12,555 bases of DNA from Oscillibacter sp. (GTDB lineage: Bacteria; Bacillota; Clostridia; Oscillospirales; Oscillospiraceae), in assembly GCA_017380995.1 (NCBI GenBank), contig JAFOCY010000001.1:1-12555 (forward strand). The letters run 5' to 3'. Shown here piece by piece: positions 6,024-12,527 of the stretch. Numbering within the stretch: position 1 is the stretch's first letter; the number at the start of each line of letters is the position of its first letter. Both the position numbers and the translations under genes were made by a program. Below the pieces are notes generated by a model, which did not search any database, was not told the origin of the DNA, and was given only the letters and a program-made list of their open reading frames with translations.

Positions 6024-7187
6024 TCAGAACAGAACCATGACTTTGTCACACATCAGTGCCAGGAAGTTGCCAAGCAGGCCGCCGAAGATACCCATCAGGA
6101 TACCAACGGGGATCAGCATGGAGTTGAAGGATGCTGCAACGATGGGAGCAGAACCGGTGCCGCCAACGCATGCCATGGAAGCAGTGGCGCAGGAGAACAG
6201 GTCGAAGCGGAAGAGCTTAGCCAGCAGCAGGAAGAGGATGGCGTGGATGGCCAGAGCCAGAGCACCGAAGACCAGCCAGATGGGAGCATCAAACAGTTCG
6301 TTGAAGCCTGCGCGGGAGGCCAGCAGAGACACGGTGCTGAAGCAGAGCATGTTGGACAGCTCTTCCTTGCCGCCGATACGGCTGATGGGAGACATGCCGG
6401 CGAAGACGCCGATGAGGGTGCCCAGGATGACAGTCCAGGTGCCGCCGTCCAGGAAGCCGAAGACGCTGTTGCCCATGAGACCGCCCACATACTGGGTGAT
6501 GGCGGAGCAGGACAGGCCAAAGCCCAGCAGGAAGATCAGACCGGTGAAGTCAGCGGGAGCAGCCTTGGTAATGAGCTCTTCGCCGTTGATGCTGGTCTTG
6601 CTCTCGAGATAAGAGGTGTCAGCCTTGGTGAACTTGTTGAACTTTTCCAGAATGGCGGGAGTCCACAGCAGGAAAGCGATCCACACAGAGTAGTACAGGT
6701 TATCAATGATGATGCAGGCGCCCATGTCACCCTCAGGCACGTTCAAAACGGCCTGGACGGCGACCATGTTGTCGGAACCGCCGATCCAGCTGCCGATCAG
6801 GGCGGCTGCGGCGTGGGCGGAGTTGTTGCCCAGCACATCGTTGAACACCGCATAGGAGATCACGATGCCGGCACAGATAGTCAGTGCGGAGCACAGGAAG
6901 GTGATGATCAGCTTGGGTCCCAGCTTTGCCAGCTTACGGACGTCGCAGCGGATCAGCATCAGGGGAATCATGGCGTACAGCAGGTTGTTCTTCACCGCTG
7001 CATATGCAGGATAAGTTGCATCCAGGTCCCAGAGGTTGAAGGTGCAGCACAGCATGTTCAGCATATAAACGAACACGAATGCGGGGAACCATTTCCAGAC
7101 CTTCCAGGTAGTCTTCTTTTCCAGCATACAGACAATGCCCGGAATGGCTACGCAGGCTGCGATGTAATAAAAGCCAGTAGTAATCAT
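6024..7187 (-). CDS. DUF819 (YjcL-type) multi-spanning membrane protein
   Basis: This is a 387-aa polytopic inner-membrane protein of the DUF819 family, believed to be transporters related to sodium-coupled carriers; no substrate is established. About ten hydrophobic segments are visible, with conserved glycine/asparagine loops such as ALIGSWIGGSDNMVAVQ (about 134-150), GMSPISRIGGKEELSN and, near the end, CVGGTGSAPIVAASFN. A short cytosolic stretch (FNKFTKADTSYLESKTS) divides the two halves, suggesting an inverted repeat fold. The ATG at 7187 has GGAG 7 bases upstream; an in-frame extension further up is Arg/Pro-rich and lacks an SD. It is divergent from the YkvI-family gene and convergent with the PucR regulator, which may control it. 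Confidence 0.88.
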   Translation of the reverse strand: MITTGFYYIAACVAIPGIVCMLEKKTTWKVWKWFPAFVFVYMLNMLCCTFNLWDLDATYPAYAAVKNNLLYAMIPLMLIRCDVRKLAKLGPKLIITFLCSALTICAGIVISYAVFNDVLGNNSAHAAAALIGSWIGGSDNMVAVQAVLNVPEGDMGACIIIDNLYYSVWIAFLLWTPAILEKFNKFTKADTSYLESKTSINGEELITKAAPADFTGLIFLLGFGLSCSAITQYVGGLMGNSVFGFLDGGTWTVILGTLIGVFAGMSPISRIGGKEELSNMLCFSTVSLLASRAGFNELFDAPIWLVFGALALAIHAILFLLLAKLFRFDLFSCATASMACVGGTGSAPIVAASFNSMLIPVGILMGIFGGLLGNFLALMCDKVMVLF

Positions 7188-7243
7188 ATTCTCTCTCCTT
7201 TTCTTTTTCATCGCACGTGGGGCGAAGGATCCGTGGACCGGGG

Positions 7244-7276
7244 CGTCAGTGCTTTCCTCCCTCTGCACCGACAACG
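7244..7276 (-). other. Hairpin in the DUF819 leader flanked by 9-bp direct repeats
   Basis: CGGTGC/GCACTG with an outer CGT/ACG and a 3-base bulge can pair in the minus-strand leader around a purine-rich loop. The plus-strand sequence CCGGGGCGT occurs on both sides (7238-7246 and 7279-7287). I do not recognise a known riboswitch class. Confidence 0.35.
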
Positions 7277-7303
7277 GGCCGGGGCGTTCGTCCCTTTGCA
7301 AGA

Positions 7304-7332
7304 TTCATTCTATCAGGTTTCATTTTTCTCTT
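7304..7332 (-). promoter_or_regulatory. Candidate promoter of the DUF819 gene
   Basis: The minus strand carries TGATAGAAT, an extended -10 (TAGAAT at 7304-7309), with a weak TTTAAG -35 17 bases upstream. Transcription would start near 7297, giving a leader of about 110 bases. Confidence 0.5.
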
Positions 7333-7384
7333 AAACATTCATCCTGTCAGAAATTTCGACAATTTTTTTCATACATGTTGTAAG

Positions 7385-7413
7385 TTGAACTACAAATCTC
7401 TTTTTCATAGTAT
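7385..7413 (+). promoter_or_regulatory. Candidate promoter of the YkvI-family gene
   Basis: TTGAAC (7385-7390) and TAGTAT (7408-7413) are 17 bases apart, each matching consensus at 4 of 6. The -35 sits within a TTGTA-N7-TACAA type inverted repeat that could be an operator. Confidence 0.45.
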
Positions 7414-7471
7414 AAGTAGCGAAAGTCCCTGACCGATATTTGATGCAGTGTTTTTGCTGCAAAGGAACGAT

Positions 7472-8542
7472 ATGATGACAACAACAAACCACTTATCCGT
7501 CCCCCGCATTGCCCTGACCTTTGCCGGCAGTATTCTGGGTGCGGGATATCTCTCCGGCCAGGAGCTGATGCAGTTTTTTGGCGCCTTTGGTGCCAAGGGG
7601 CTTCTGGGCCTTTTCCTTTCCATGGGTCTTCTGGCAGTGCTTGCCGGCATGGCCATGCTTCTGGCAAAGCGCACAGGTCTTATCGAGCTGGACCGGATCA
7701 TCATCCCCTGGGAGATGCCTTTGCTGCGCCGCTCCGTGGCCATTTTGGAGGCGGTATTCCTCCTGGCTACTGTAGTGATTATGTATGCCGGTGTGGGCGC
7801 GCTGCTCCAGCAGCTTTTAAACCTCCCCCCCTGGATCGGTTCCCTTTTGATGTGCGTCCTGGCAACTGTCATTGCCATGTACGGCCTTGACGGCACCATC
7901 CGCTTCTTTTCTCTGCTGGTACCTCCAACTGTAGTGATCACCGTGGTGTTCGGTCTTCTCGCCATGCTGATCCTGGGCGCTCCGGTGATCCCGGAACCTG
8001 ACGCAGGCAACCCCCTGCTGGGCAGCTTCCTGCCCTCCGCCATCTCTTTTACCTCTTATAATTTCTTTGGCATCATCGGCCTGCTGGCCCCCATAGGGAC
8101 CCTCAGCCGCAGTGAAAAAACCCCCTTCCGCGCCGCTGCCCTGGGCGCAGGTCTGCTGCTTGCCATTGCCCTGAGCGTTCTGGGGGCTATGTTCGCCTGC
8201 CCGGAATCCTGCGAGGCAAGCCTTCCCATGCTTGTGGTCGCCGCAAAGCTCCATCCCCTTTTGCAGTACCCCTACGCCCTGGTGCTCTTTGGCGGCATGT
8301 TTGGCGCAGCCCTGTACGGACTGGTGACGGTCACCACATTGCTGGAGGCCAAGTCCCCCGCCTTCCCCCGGTACAAGGGCCGCTTTCTGGTCCTGCTGGC
8401 TCTGGTGAGCTACCCTGCAAGCCTCTTTGGCTTCGGAGACCTGATTTCCGTACTCTATCCCCTGATCGGCTATTGCAGCATCGCTTTTATCCTCTGCATG
8501 GTCTTTCATTATTTCAAGGCCTCCAAGGCCGCTCCAAATTGA
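7472..8542 (+). CDS. YkvI-family (COG3949) membrane protein, probable transporter
   Basis: This is a 356-aa polytopic membrane protein resembling the YkvI family, which has a LeuT/APC-like look but no proven substrate. The first helix carries a broken, glycine-rich segment, AGSILGAGYLSGQE, the kind of unwound helix that binds substrate or sodium in APC-fold carriers. About ten hydrophobic segments follow, and the conserved SFTSYNFFGIIGLLAP lies in the middle. AAAGGA at 7461-7466 precedes two adjacent ATG codons (7472 and 7475); either could be used, and an upstream in-frame GTG at 7448 lacks an SD. The gene is divergent from DUF819 and ends in a strong terminator. An amino-acid or similar small solute is a guess. 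Confidence 0.85.
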   Translation: MMTTTNHLSVPRIALTFAGSILGAGYLSGQELMQFFGAFGAKGLLGLFLSMGLLAVLAGMAMLLAKRTGLIELDRIIIPWEMPLLRRSVAILEAVFLLATVVIMYAGVGALLQQLLNLPPWIGSLLMCVLATVIAMYGLDGTIRFFSLLVPPTVVITVVFGLLAMLILGAPVIPEPDAGNPLLGSFLPSAISFTSYNFFGIIGLLAPIGTLSRSEKTPFRAAALGAGLLLAIALSVLGAMFACPESCEASLPMLVVAAKLHPLLQYPYALVLFGGMFGAALYGLVTVTTLLEAKSPAFPRYKGRFLVLLALVSYPASLFGFGDLISVLYPLIGYCSIAFILCMVFHYFKASKAAPN

Positions 8543-8579
8543 CTCTTTCCCTTTCTCTCTTCCCTCTTTCTCCGCACAG

Positions 8580-8615
8580 AAAAAGCACCGCTGCTCCCCC
8601 GCAGCGGTGCTTTTT
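8580..8615. terminator. Bidirectional intrinsic terminator after the YkvI-family gene
   Basis: A 15-bp stem (AAAAAGCACCGCTGC with its complement) closes a TCCCCC loop and gives a U-run on either strand. It ends the YkvI-family transcript and backs up the tRNA terminator from the other side. Confidence 0.9.
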
Positions 8616-8626
8616 CACGTCCACGT

Positions 8627-8660
8627 AAAAAAGAACTTCCGGATTTCTCCAGAAGTTCTT
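8627..8660 (-). terminator. Terminator of the tRNA transcript
   Basis: On the minus strand AAGAACTTCTGG pairs with CCGGAAGTTCTT (one mismatch) around a 6-base loop, followed by six T. It starts two bases after the encoded CCA of tRNA-fMet. Confidence 0.85.
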
Positions 8661-8661
8661 G

Positions 8662-8737
8662 TGGTTGCGGAGGGAGGACTCGAACCTCCGGCCTCCGGGT
8701 TATGAGCCCGACGAGCTACCAACTGCTCTACTCCGCG
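8662..8737 (-). tRNA. Initiator tRNA-fMet (CAU)
   Basis: The 76-base cloverleaf has anticodon CAT and an encoded CCA. It is the initiator rather than an elongator: C1 faces A72 unpaired, the anticodon stem ends in three G:C pairs (GGG CTCATAA CCC) and the D stem has an A11:T24 pair. The T arm is GGAGG-TTCGAGT-CCTCC. It is second in a two-tRNA transcript. Confidence 0.95.
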
Positions 8738-8750
8738 ATATTTAAAAACG

Positions 8751-8836
8751 TGGTGCCGGTGACCGGACTCGAACCGGTACAGTATTGCTACCGGGAGATT
8801 TTAAGTCTCCTGTGTCTACCATTCCACCACACCGGC
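8751..8836 (-). tRNA. tRNA-Leu (UAA)
   Basis: This 86-base class II tRNA has acceptor stem GCCGGTG/CACCGGC, anticodon stem GGAGA/TCTCC with loop CTTAAAA (anticodon TAA), a long variable arm and T arm ACCGG-TTCGAGT-CCGGT. CCA is encoded. It precedes tRNA-fMet by 13 bases on the same transcript. Confidence 0.95.
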
Positions 8837-8853
8837 AGCTTGTCGGCTATGTT

Positions 8854-8882
8854 AGAATAGCACAGCCCCGCCTCAATGTCAA
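8854..8882 (-). promoter_or_regulatory. Strong sigma-A promoter of the tRNA-Leu/tRNA-fMet transcript
   Basis: The minus strand has a perfect TTGACA (8877-8882), a 17-base spacer and TATTCT (8854-8859), placing the transcription start about 10 bases before tRNA-Leu. The GC-rich spacer end is compatible with growth-rate control, which I only infer. Confidence 0.9.
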
Positions 8883-8928
8883 CCCCCATCCCCAAATTTC
8901 TCCCCAAAAAACTTTCGACAGCTTTTGA

Positions 8929-8957
8929 TTCAACTTTTTGCTCCGGATGCATATACT
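8929..8957 (+). promoter_or_regulatory. Weak candidate promoter of the small gene
   Basis: TATACT (8952-8957) is a good -10 located 31 bases before the small gene's ATG. At 17 bases upstream only TTCAAC (8929-8934) is available; TTGATT (8925-8930) is better but 21 bases away. An activator could compensate. Confidence 0.4.
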
Positions 8958-8987
8958 GACCAAAGACCAAAAAAGGAGGAAGAGAGA

Positions 8988-9059
8988 ATGACCTATTCCT
9001 GGCTGGGAGATATTGACGATCTCATTTTCGAGGACTGCTGGTTCCCCAGTGATCGATAA
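8988..9059 (+). CDS. Small protein gene, 23 aa, function unknown
   Basis: A perfect AGGAGG (8974-8979) lies 8 bases before an ATG opening 23 codons and a TAA. The peptide starts MTYSWLGDIDD and ends in CWFPSDR. It is acidic (six Asp/Glu against one Arg), contains Trp5 and Trp18 and a single Cys17, and has no signal peptide or membrane helix. Three bases after the stop begins an intrinsic terminator whose U-tract is on this strand, and no other plus-strand gene lies between it and the divergent tRNA promoter. The terminator therefore implies a short dedicated transcript. It matches no family I know; a translated small regulator, a signalling peptide or a dual-function RNA are all possible. It converges with the histidine-kinase-like gene. 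Confidence 0.6.
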   Translation: MTYSWLGDIDDLIFEDCWFPSDR

Positions 9060-9061
9060 CA

Positions 9062-9090
9062 GGGCGGCCGAAAGGCCGCCCTTGATTTTT
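9062..9090 (+). terminator. Intrinsic terminator of the small gene
   Basis: GGGCGGCC and GGCCGCCC form a perfect 8-bp stem closed by a GAAA tetraloop, followed by TTGATTTTT. The minus-strand side reads TGTTATCG, so it favours termination of plus-strand transcripts. Confidence 0.88.
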
Positions 9091-9892
9091 AATCCTGCTC
9101 CCGTACCCGGAAAGCCTTTGCCGGCAGGGCGTCTGCCAGACCCAAAAGGGCACGGTTGAAGCCGCCGGCGTAATCCATGGCCAGGTCGTGGAGAGGTTCC
9201 TCCACCGTGCGATCCGGCAGAGACAGGGTAAAGACGCTGCCCTCTCCGGGCGTGGAACGGGCGATCAGCGCGCCGCCCTGGCCCTCGGCAAAGCGGCGGC
9301 ACAAGGCCAGACCCAACCCCAAACCATGGGGCCGAGGCTGCATGGGATCCGCCTGGGAAAACCCATCGAACAGGTGCTCCATCCGCTCCGGTGCAATCCC
9401 GCAGCCGGTATCGGACACGCTCAGATGAATGGAATCGCCCTTCTTGCGCAGCGTCACCGTGACCGTTCCGTCGGCAGGGGTAAATTTAAAGGCATTGGAA
9501 AGCAGGTTAAATAAAAGCTGCTCCATCGCATCCACAGATACCGCGCAAACATGATGCCCCAGTTCGTCCTCCAGCCGGAAGGTGATGCCCCGGAAGGCCG
9601 CCAAAGATGCCGCCTGGGCGCAAAGCTCCGCAAGAAGCTCGCCCACATCCCGGTTTCGAAGGGGAAGGGGATCATCATTGCTAAGATACACCGCCGCAGA
9701 CAGCTGGTTGACAAGCCGCAGCATCTGATAAAAGCTCTGATCCAGCAGGGCAGCGCGCCGGTCCAGTTCTTCATTCCACTCCCGCTCCTCCACCGGGGCC
9801 AGCGCGGAGGCTGCCATGTGGAGGTTGCTGAGGGCATAGCGCATCTGGGTCGCGATCTGGGGAAAAAGGGCTGTCAAGTGGTCCTTCTCCAT
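9089..9892 (-). CDS. Histidine-kinase-like ATPase lacking the phosphoacceptor His
   Basis: The 267-aa protein has a dimerisation-like helical part (about 1-70) and a GHKL ATPase domain (about 115-228). N box (LLFNLLSNAFKFTP, N133), G1 box (DTGCGIAPE, from D161), F box (LFDGFSQAD) and G2 box (GLGLGLALCRRF) are all present, so ATP binding is likely. Where a kinase has its H box (typically SHELRTPL), this protein reads ATQMRYAL, with Thr15 at the phosphorylated position. There is no membrane segment or sensor domain, and the last 40 residues form a non-family tail. AAGGAG 6 bases before the ATG at 9892 supports the start. No response regulator is adjacent. It may be a pseudokinase, an anti-sigma-like protein, or phosphorylate another residue. 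Confidence 0.85.
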   Translation of the reverse strand: MEKDHLTALFPQIATQMRYALSNLHMAASALAPVEEREWNEELDRRAALLDQSFYQMLRLVNQLSAAVYLSNDDPLPLRNRDVGELLAELCAQAASLAAFRGITFRLEDELGHHVCAVSVDAMEQLLFNLLSNAFKFTPADGTVTVTLRKKGDSIHLSVSDTGCGIAPERMEHLFDGFSQADPMQPRPHGLGLGLALCRRFAEGQGGALIARSTPGEGSVFTLSLPDRTVEEPLHDLAMDYAGGFNRALLGLADALPAKAFRVREQD

Positions 9893-9949
9893 GAATAGCT
9901 CCTTTCCGGTGCGCAGAAGAGACGCTCCGTTAAGACCCACATAGGTTTT

Positions 9950-9987
9950 GCGGCAGACGAGAGGCTAACCGAGGAAAGTCCTGCCGC
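9950..9987 (-). other. Hairpin at the 5' end of the kinase-homologue leader
   Basis: GCGGCAG (as CTGCCGC on the other arm, 9981-9987 with 9950-9956) forms a 7-bp GC-rich stem with a 24-base loop. It starts about 4 bases after the predicted transcription start and 60 bases before the SD. It could stabilise the mRNA or be part of a leader regulator; I recognise no known class. Confidence 0.4.
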
Positions 9988-9997
9988 TTTCACCAAC

Positions 9998-10026
9998 AGC
10001 ATAACAAAAACAGCCGCCAAAAACAA
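9998..10026 (-). promoter_or_regulatory. Candidate promoter of the kinase-homologue gene
   Basis: On the minus strand TTGTTT (10021-10026) and TATGCT (9998-10003) are 17 bases apart. Transcription would start near 9991, about 100 bases before the ATG. Confidence 0.5.
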
Positions 10027-10051
10027 GAGAAAAGGGCGAAAGCTGTCGAAT

Positions 10052-10064
10052 TCTGTCGGACAGA
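10052..10064. promoter_or_regulatory. Palindrome TCTGTC-G-GACAGA, possible operator
   Basis: A perfect 13-base palindrome lies between the divergent kinase-homologue and gap promoters. CTGTCG is repeated directly (10043-10048 and 10053-10058), and CAGACA (10061-10066) pairs with TGTCTG (10084-10089). The cluster suggests a protein-binding region. The rest of 9893-10209 holds the two promoters and the leader hairpin. Confidence 0.4.
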
Positions 10065-10128
10065 CAATATTTTACGTCAGTTATGTCTGCTATCAGAAAA
10101 AATAATGCGTAAGTTTGCGCAATAATTC

Positions 10129-10156
10129 TTGCTTTTGAAAAATTTGGTGTTACAAT
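10129..10156 (+). promoter_or_regulatory. Promoter of the gap gene
   Basis: TTGCTT (10129-10134), a 16-base spacer and TACAAT (10151-10156) preceded by TGT form an extended -10 promoter. The leader is about 45 bases and ends in GGAGG, 9 bases before the ATG. Confidence 0.7.
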
Positions 10157-10209
10157 GACACCGCAGCCAAGTGCTGTGGATTTTATAAATACGATGGAGG
10201 ATCAGATAT

Positions 10210-11244
10210 ATGGCCATCAAGATCGGCATTAACGGCTTCGGCCGCATTGGACGCGTAGCACTGCGGTGCATGGTAGAGCGCGGCTCCAGCACCTATCAGA
10301 TCTGCGGCATCAACCTGCGCAATGCAGACCTGGACTACATGGTTTACCAGGTAAAGTACGACTCCGTGTTCCGCACCTTCACCGGCATGGTGACCCATGA
10401 CGACCGCCATCTCATCATCAACGGCAAGCGCATCCGGGTCTACAGCGAGAGCGACGCCAGCAAGATCCCCTGGGATGACTGCGGCGCTGAGTACATCATC
10501 GAGTCCACCGGTGTCTATAACACCACCGAGGCCGCCTCCGTCCACCTTGCCAACGGCGCCAAGAAGGTAATCATCTCCGCCCCCTCTAAGGACAAGGTAA
10601 CTCCCACCTTCGTCATGGGCGTAAACCACAAAAAGTACGATCCCAGCATGAACGTTGTCTCCAACGCCTCCTGCACCACCAACTGCCTGGCCCCCATGAC
10701 CAAGGTCATTCACGATACCTTCGGCATTGAGCAGGCCCTCATGTCCACCATCCACGCCGCCACTGCCAAGCAGAAGGCCGTTGACTCCCGTGCCGGCCGC
10801 GACTGGCGTACCGGCCGCAGTGTCATGGACAATATCATCCCCTCCTCCACCGGCGCCGCTAAGGCCGTGGGCGAGGTCATTCCCGAGCTCAAGGGCAAGA
10901 TGACCGGCATGAGCTTCCGCGTGCCCACCAAGGACGTGTCTGTCGTGGACCTCACTGCCCGCCTCATCCATCCCGCCAGCTATCATGATGTGTGCGTAGC
11001 CATGCGCAATGCCTCCAAGAACTCTATGCGCGGCATCATCGCCTGCACCACCGACCAGGTGGTCTCCTCCGACCTCACCGGCTTCTCCGAGACCTGCATT
11101 TTCGACGAGACCGCCGGCATCATGCTGGACGACAACTTCGTCAAGCTCATCGCTTGGTACGATAACGAGTGGGGCTACACCAACAAGCTCCTGGACCTCA
11201 TCGCCCACATGTACGAGGTGGACAGCCGGGCTGCCGAAATGTAA
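10210..11244 (+). CDS. gap: Glyceraldehyde-3-phosphate dehydrogenase, type I
   Basis: This cytosolic enzyme oxidises and phosphorylates glyceraldehyde 3-phosphate to 1,3-bisphosphoglycerate in glycolysis, or runs in reverse. At 344 aa it is full length. GINGFGRIGR (7-16) is the dinucleotide-binding glycine loop; Cys155 in SNASCTTNC is the nucleophile and His182 in STIHAATAKQK its partner. The sequence resembles the Escherichia coli GapA branch (HA-TA-QK-VD motif with DWRTGRS). Two positions that normally select NAD are unusual: the acid after AIN (E. coli IND) is Leu36, and the usual Gly/Leu-Pro pair after VD is Ser193-Arg194. A dedicated promoter and terminator show a monocistronic unit. Confidence 0.96.
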   Translation: MAIKIGINGFGRIGRVALRCMVERGSSTYQICGINLRNADLDYMVYQVKYDSVFRTFTGMVTHDDRHLIINGKRIRVYSESDASKIPWDDCGAEYIIESTGVYNTTEAASVHLANGAKKVIISAPSKDKVTPTFVMGVNHKKYDPSMNVVSNASCTTNCLAPMTKVIHDTFGIEQALMSTIHAATAKQKAVDSRAGRDWRTGRSVMDNIIPSSTGAAKAVGEVIPELKGKMTGMSFRVPTKDVSVVDLTARLIHPASYHDVCVAMRNASKNSMRGIIACTTDQVVSSDLTGFSETCIFDETAGIMLDDNFVKLIAWYDNEWGYTNKLLDLIAHMYEVDSRAAEM

Positions 11245-11252
11245 TTACACCT

Positions 11253-11287
11253 ATCAAAAGGACTGCCTTCCGGCAGTCCTTTTTGAT
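11253..11287. terminator. Bidirectional terminator between gap and the C-S lyase gene
   Basis: ATCAAAAGGACTGCC pairs with its complement (a one-base slip in the A/T part) around a TTCC loop, with U-runs on both strands. It serves the convergent genes. Its core GCC-TTCC-GGC is the same as the terminator interrupted by the IS. Confidence 0.9.
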
Positions 11288-11299
11288 ATTCCAAACTGT

Positions 11300-12469
11300 T
11301 CACAGAGCCTTTACCGCCTGCTCAAGCTGCTTCATCGCCCGTTCCAGAATGCTTCTGGGGCAGGCGGCGTTGAGGCGCATGAAGCCAGAAAGGGAGCGGC
11401 CAAAGTAATAGCCCTCGTTCAATCCTAATCCCGCTTTTTCAATCATGAAGGTGCGCAGTTCCTCATCGGCCATGCCAAGTCCCCGGCAATCCAGCCACAT
11501 CAGGTAGGTGGCGTCCGGGGCGTAAGTTTTGATCTGAGGAATATGCTTCGCGCAATAATCCACCACAAAATCGAAGTTATCGGAAAGGTAGGGCAGGAGC
11601 TGGTCCAGCCATTCCTCGCCCTCCCGGAAGGCTGTCTCCATGGCGGTGAGGGAGAAGGCGTTGTTGCGGTGGATGTCCATGGAACGCCAGAAATTGTCGA
11701 AGACCCACTTGGTCCGCTTATCGGGAAAAACCACGGTGCTGGCCTGAAGGCCCGCCAGGTTAAATGTCTTGGTGCCGGAGATGCCGGTGATGACGTACTT
11801 CGCAATTTCCGGAGAGAGGGAGGCGGCCGGGGTATGCTTTTTGCCGTGGAAAATAAGGTCGGAATGGATCTCGTCCGAGAACAGGACCACATGATACTTC
11901 ATGCAAAGCCCTGCCATATGCCGCAGCTCCTCCCTCGTCCAGACGATACCAAGGGGATTGTGGGGGTTGCAGAGGAGGAACATATGGCACCGTTGGAGCT
12001 TTTCCTCAAACTCCGTCCAGTCCATGGTCCATTTGCCCTCTTTTTCCCGGAAGGGGCACTCCACAACTTTGCGGCCCGCAGCCTCCGTCATGTCGTAAAA
12101 CTCGGAGTACACGGGAGTCTGGATCAGGATACTGCCGCCCTCGGGGGTATAGAGCCGCACGGCCGCGGCGATGGACTGGACCACGCCCAGGCAGTAGCTC
12201 ATGAGCTTCGTATCGATCTCCCAGCCGTTGCGGCGGCGCTGCCAGGAGGCAACAGCCTCAAAGTAGCTCTCCGGCCGGGCGGTGTAGCCCCAAAGGCCCT
12301 GCTCCGCCCGCCGCACAAGGGCGTCGGTGATGGGCTGGGCGGTACGGAAGTCCATATCCGCGATCCAGAGGGGGATCACATCGCTGGTTCCAAACTTCTT
12401 GATGCGCTCATCGTACTTGGCGGAGCGGTTTTCGCTGCGGTCCACGACAGCGTCGAAATCGTATTTCAT
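11300..12469 (-). CDS. MalY/PatB-family PLP-dependent C-S lyase (aminotransferase fold)
   Basis: Members are cytosolic pyridoxal-phosphate enzymes that cleave cystathionine or cysteine conjugates by beta-elimination, giving pyruvate, ammonia and a thiol; some also act as regulators, as MalY does in E. coli. The 389-aa protein is full length. The N-terminal signature LWIADMDF (34-41), the LLCNPHNPLG loop (N171), SDEIHSDL with Asp199, and the PLP lysine K234 in SGTKTFNLAG are all present. MRLNAACPR near the C-terminus should hold the carboxylate-binding Arg. AAGGAGG 6 bases upstream fixes the ATG. It is convergent with gap and probably monocistronic. Cystathionine beta-lyase activity versus a broader cysteine-S-conjugate lyase cannot be told apart here. 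Confidence 0.93.
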   Translation of the reverse strand: MKYDFDAVVDRSENRSAKYDERIKKFGTSDVIPLWIADMDFRTAQPITDALVRRAEQGLWGYTARPESYFEAVASWQRRRNGWEIDTKLMSYCLGVVQSIAAAVRLYTPEGGSILIQTPVYSEFYDMTEAAGRKVVECPFREKEGKWTMDWTEFEEKLQRCHMFLLCNPHNPLGIVWTREELRHMAGLCMKYHVVLFSDEIHSDLIFHGKKHTPAASLSPEIAKYVITGISGTKTFNLAGLQASTVVFPDKRTKWVFDNFWRSMDIHRNNAFSLTAMETAFREGEEWLDQLLPYLSDNFDFVVDYCAKHIPQIKTYAPDATYLMWLDCRGLGMADEELRTFMIEKAGLGLNEGYYFGRSLSGFMRLNAACPRSILERAMKQLEQAVKAL

Positions 12470-12498
12470 AGGGCGCCTCCTTGGGTTGGTTTTTTACC

Positions 12499-12527
12499 AT
12501 GATGGAGGGTTTCGCGGAATTTGTCAA
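12499..12527 (-). promoter_or_regulatory. Candidate promoter of the C-S lyase gene
   Basis: A perfect TTGACA (12522-12527), a 17-base spacer and CATCAT (12499-12504) are on the minus strand, followed by a leader of about 25 bases. The -35 overlaps the base of the hairpin at 12526-12552. Confidence 0.6.

Noticed and set aside
9950..9987. Hammerhead-like or c-di-GMP riboswitch core
   Set aside because: The invariant bases (for example CUGANGA and GAAA in the right places) are missing.
9961..9990. RNase P RNA-like GAGGAAAGTCC on the plus strand
   Set aside because: Only this short string matches; the remaining conserved RNase P regions are absent and the interval is too small.
10183..11208. 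A 341-codon minus-strand frame opposite gap
   Set aside because: Gly/Val/His-rich composition typical of the antisense of a GC-rich gene, and gap is unmistakable.
11543..12502. A long plus-strand frame opposite the C-S lyase
   Set aside because: No recognisable motif and it runs over the lyase promoter; the PLP enzyme motifs are on the minus strand.
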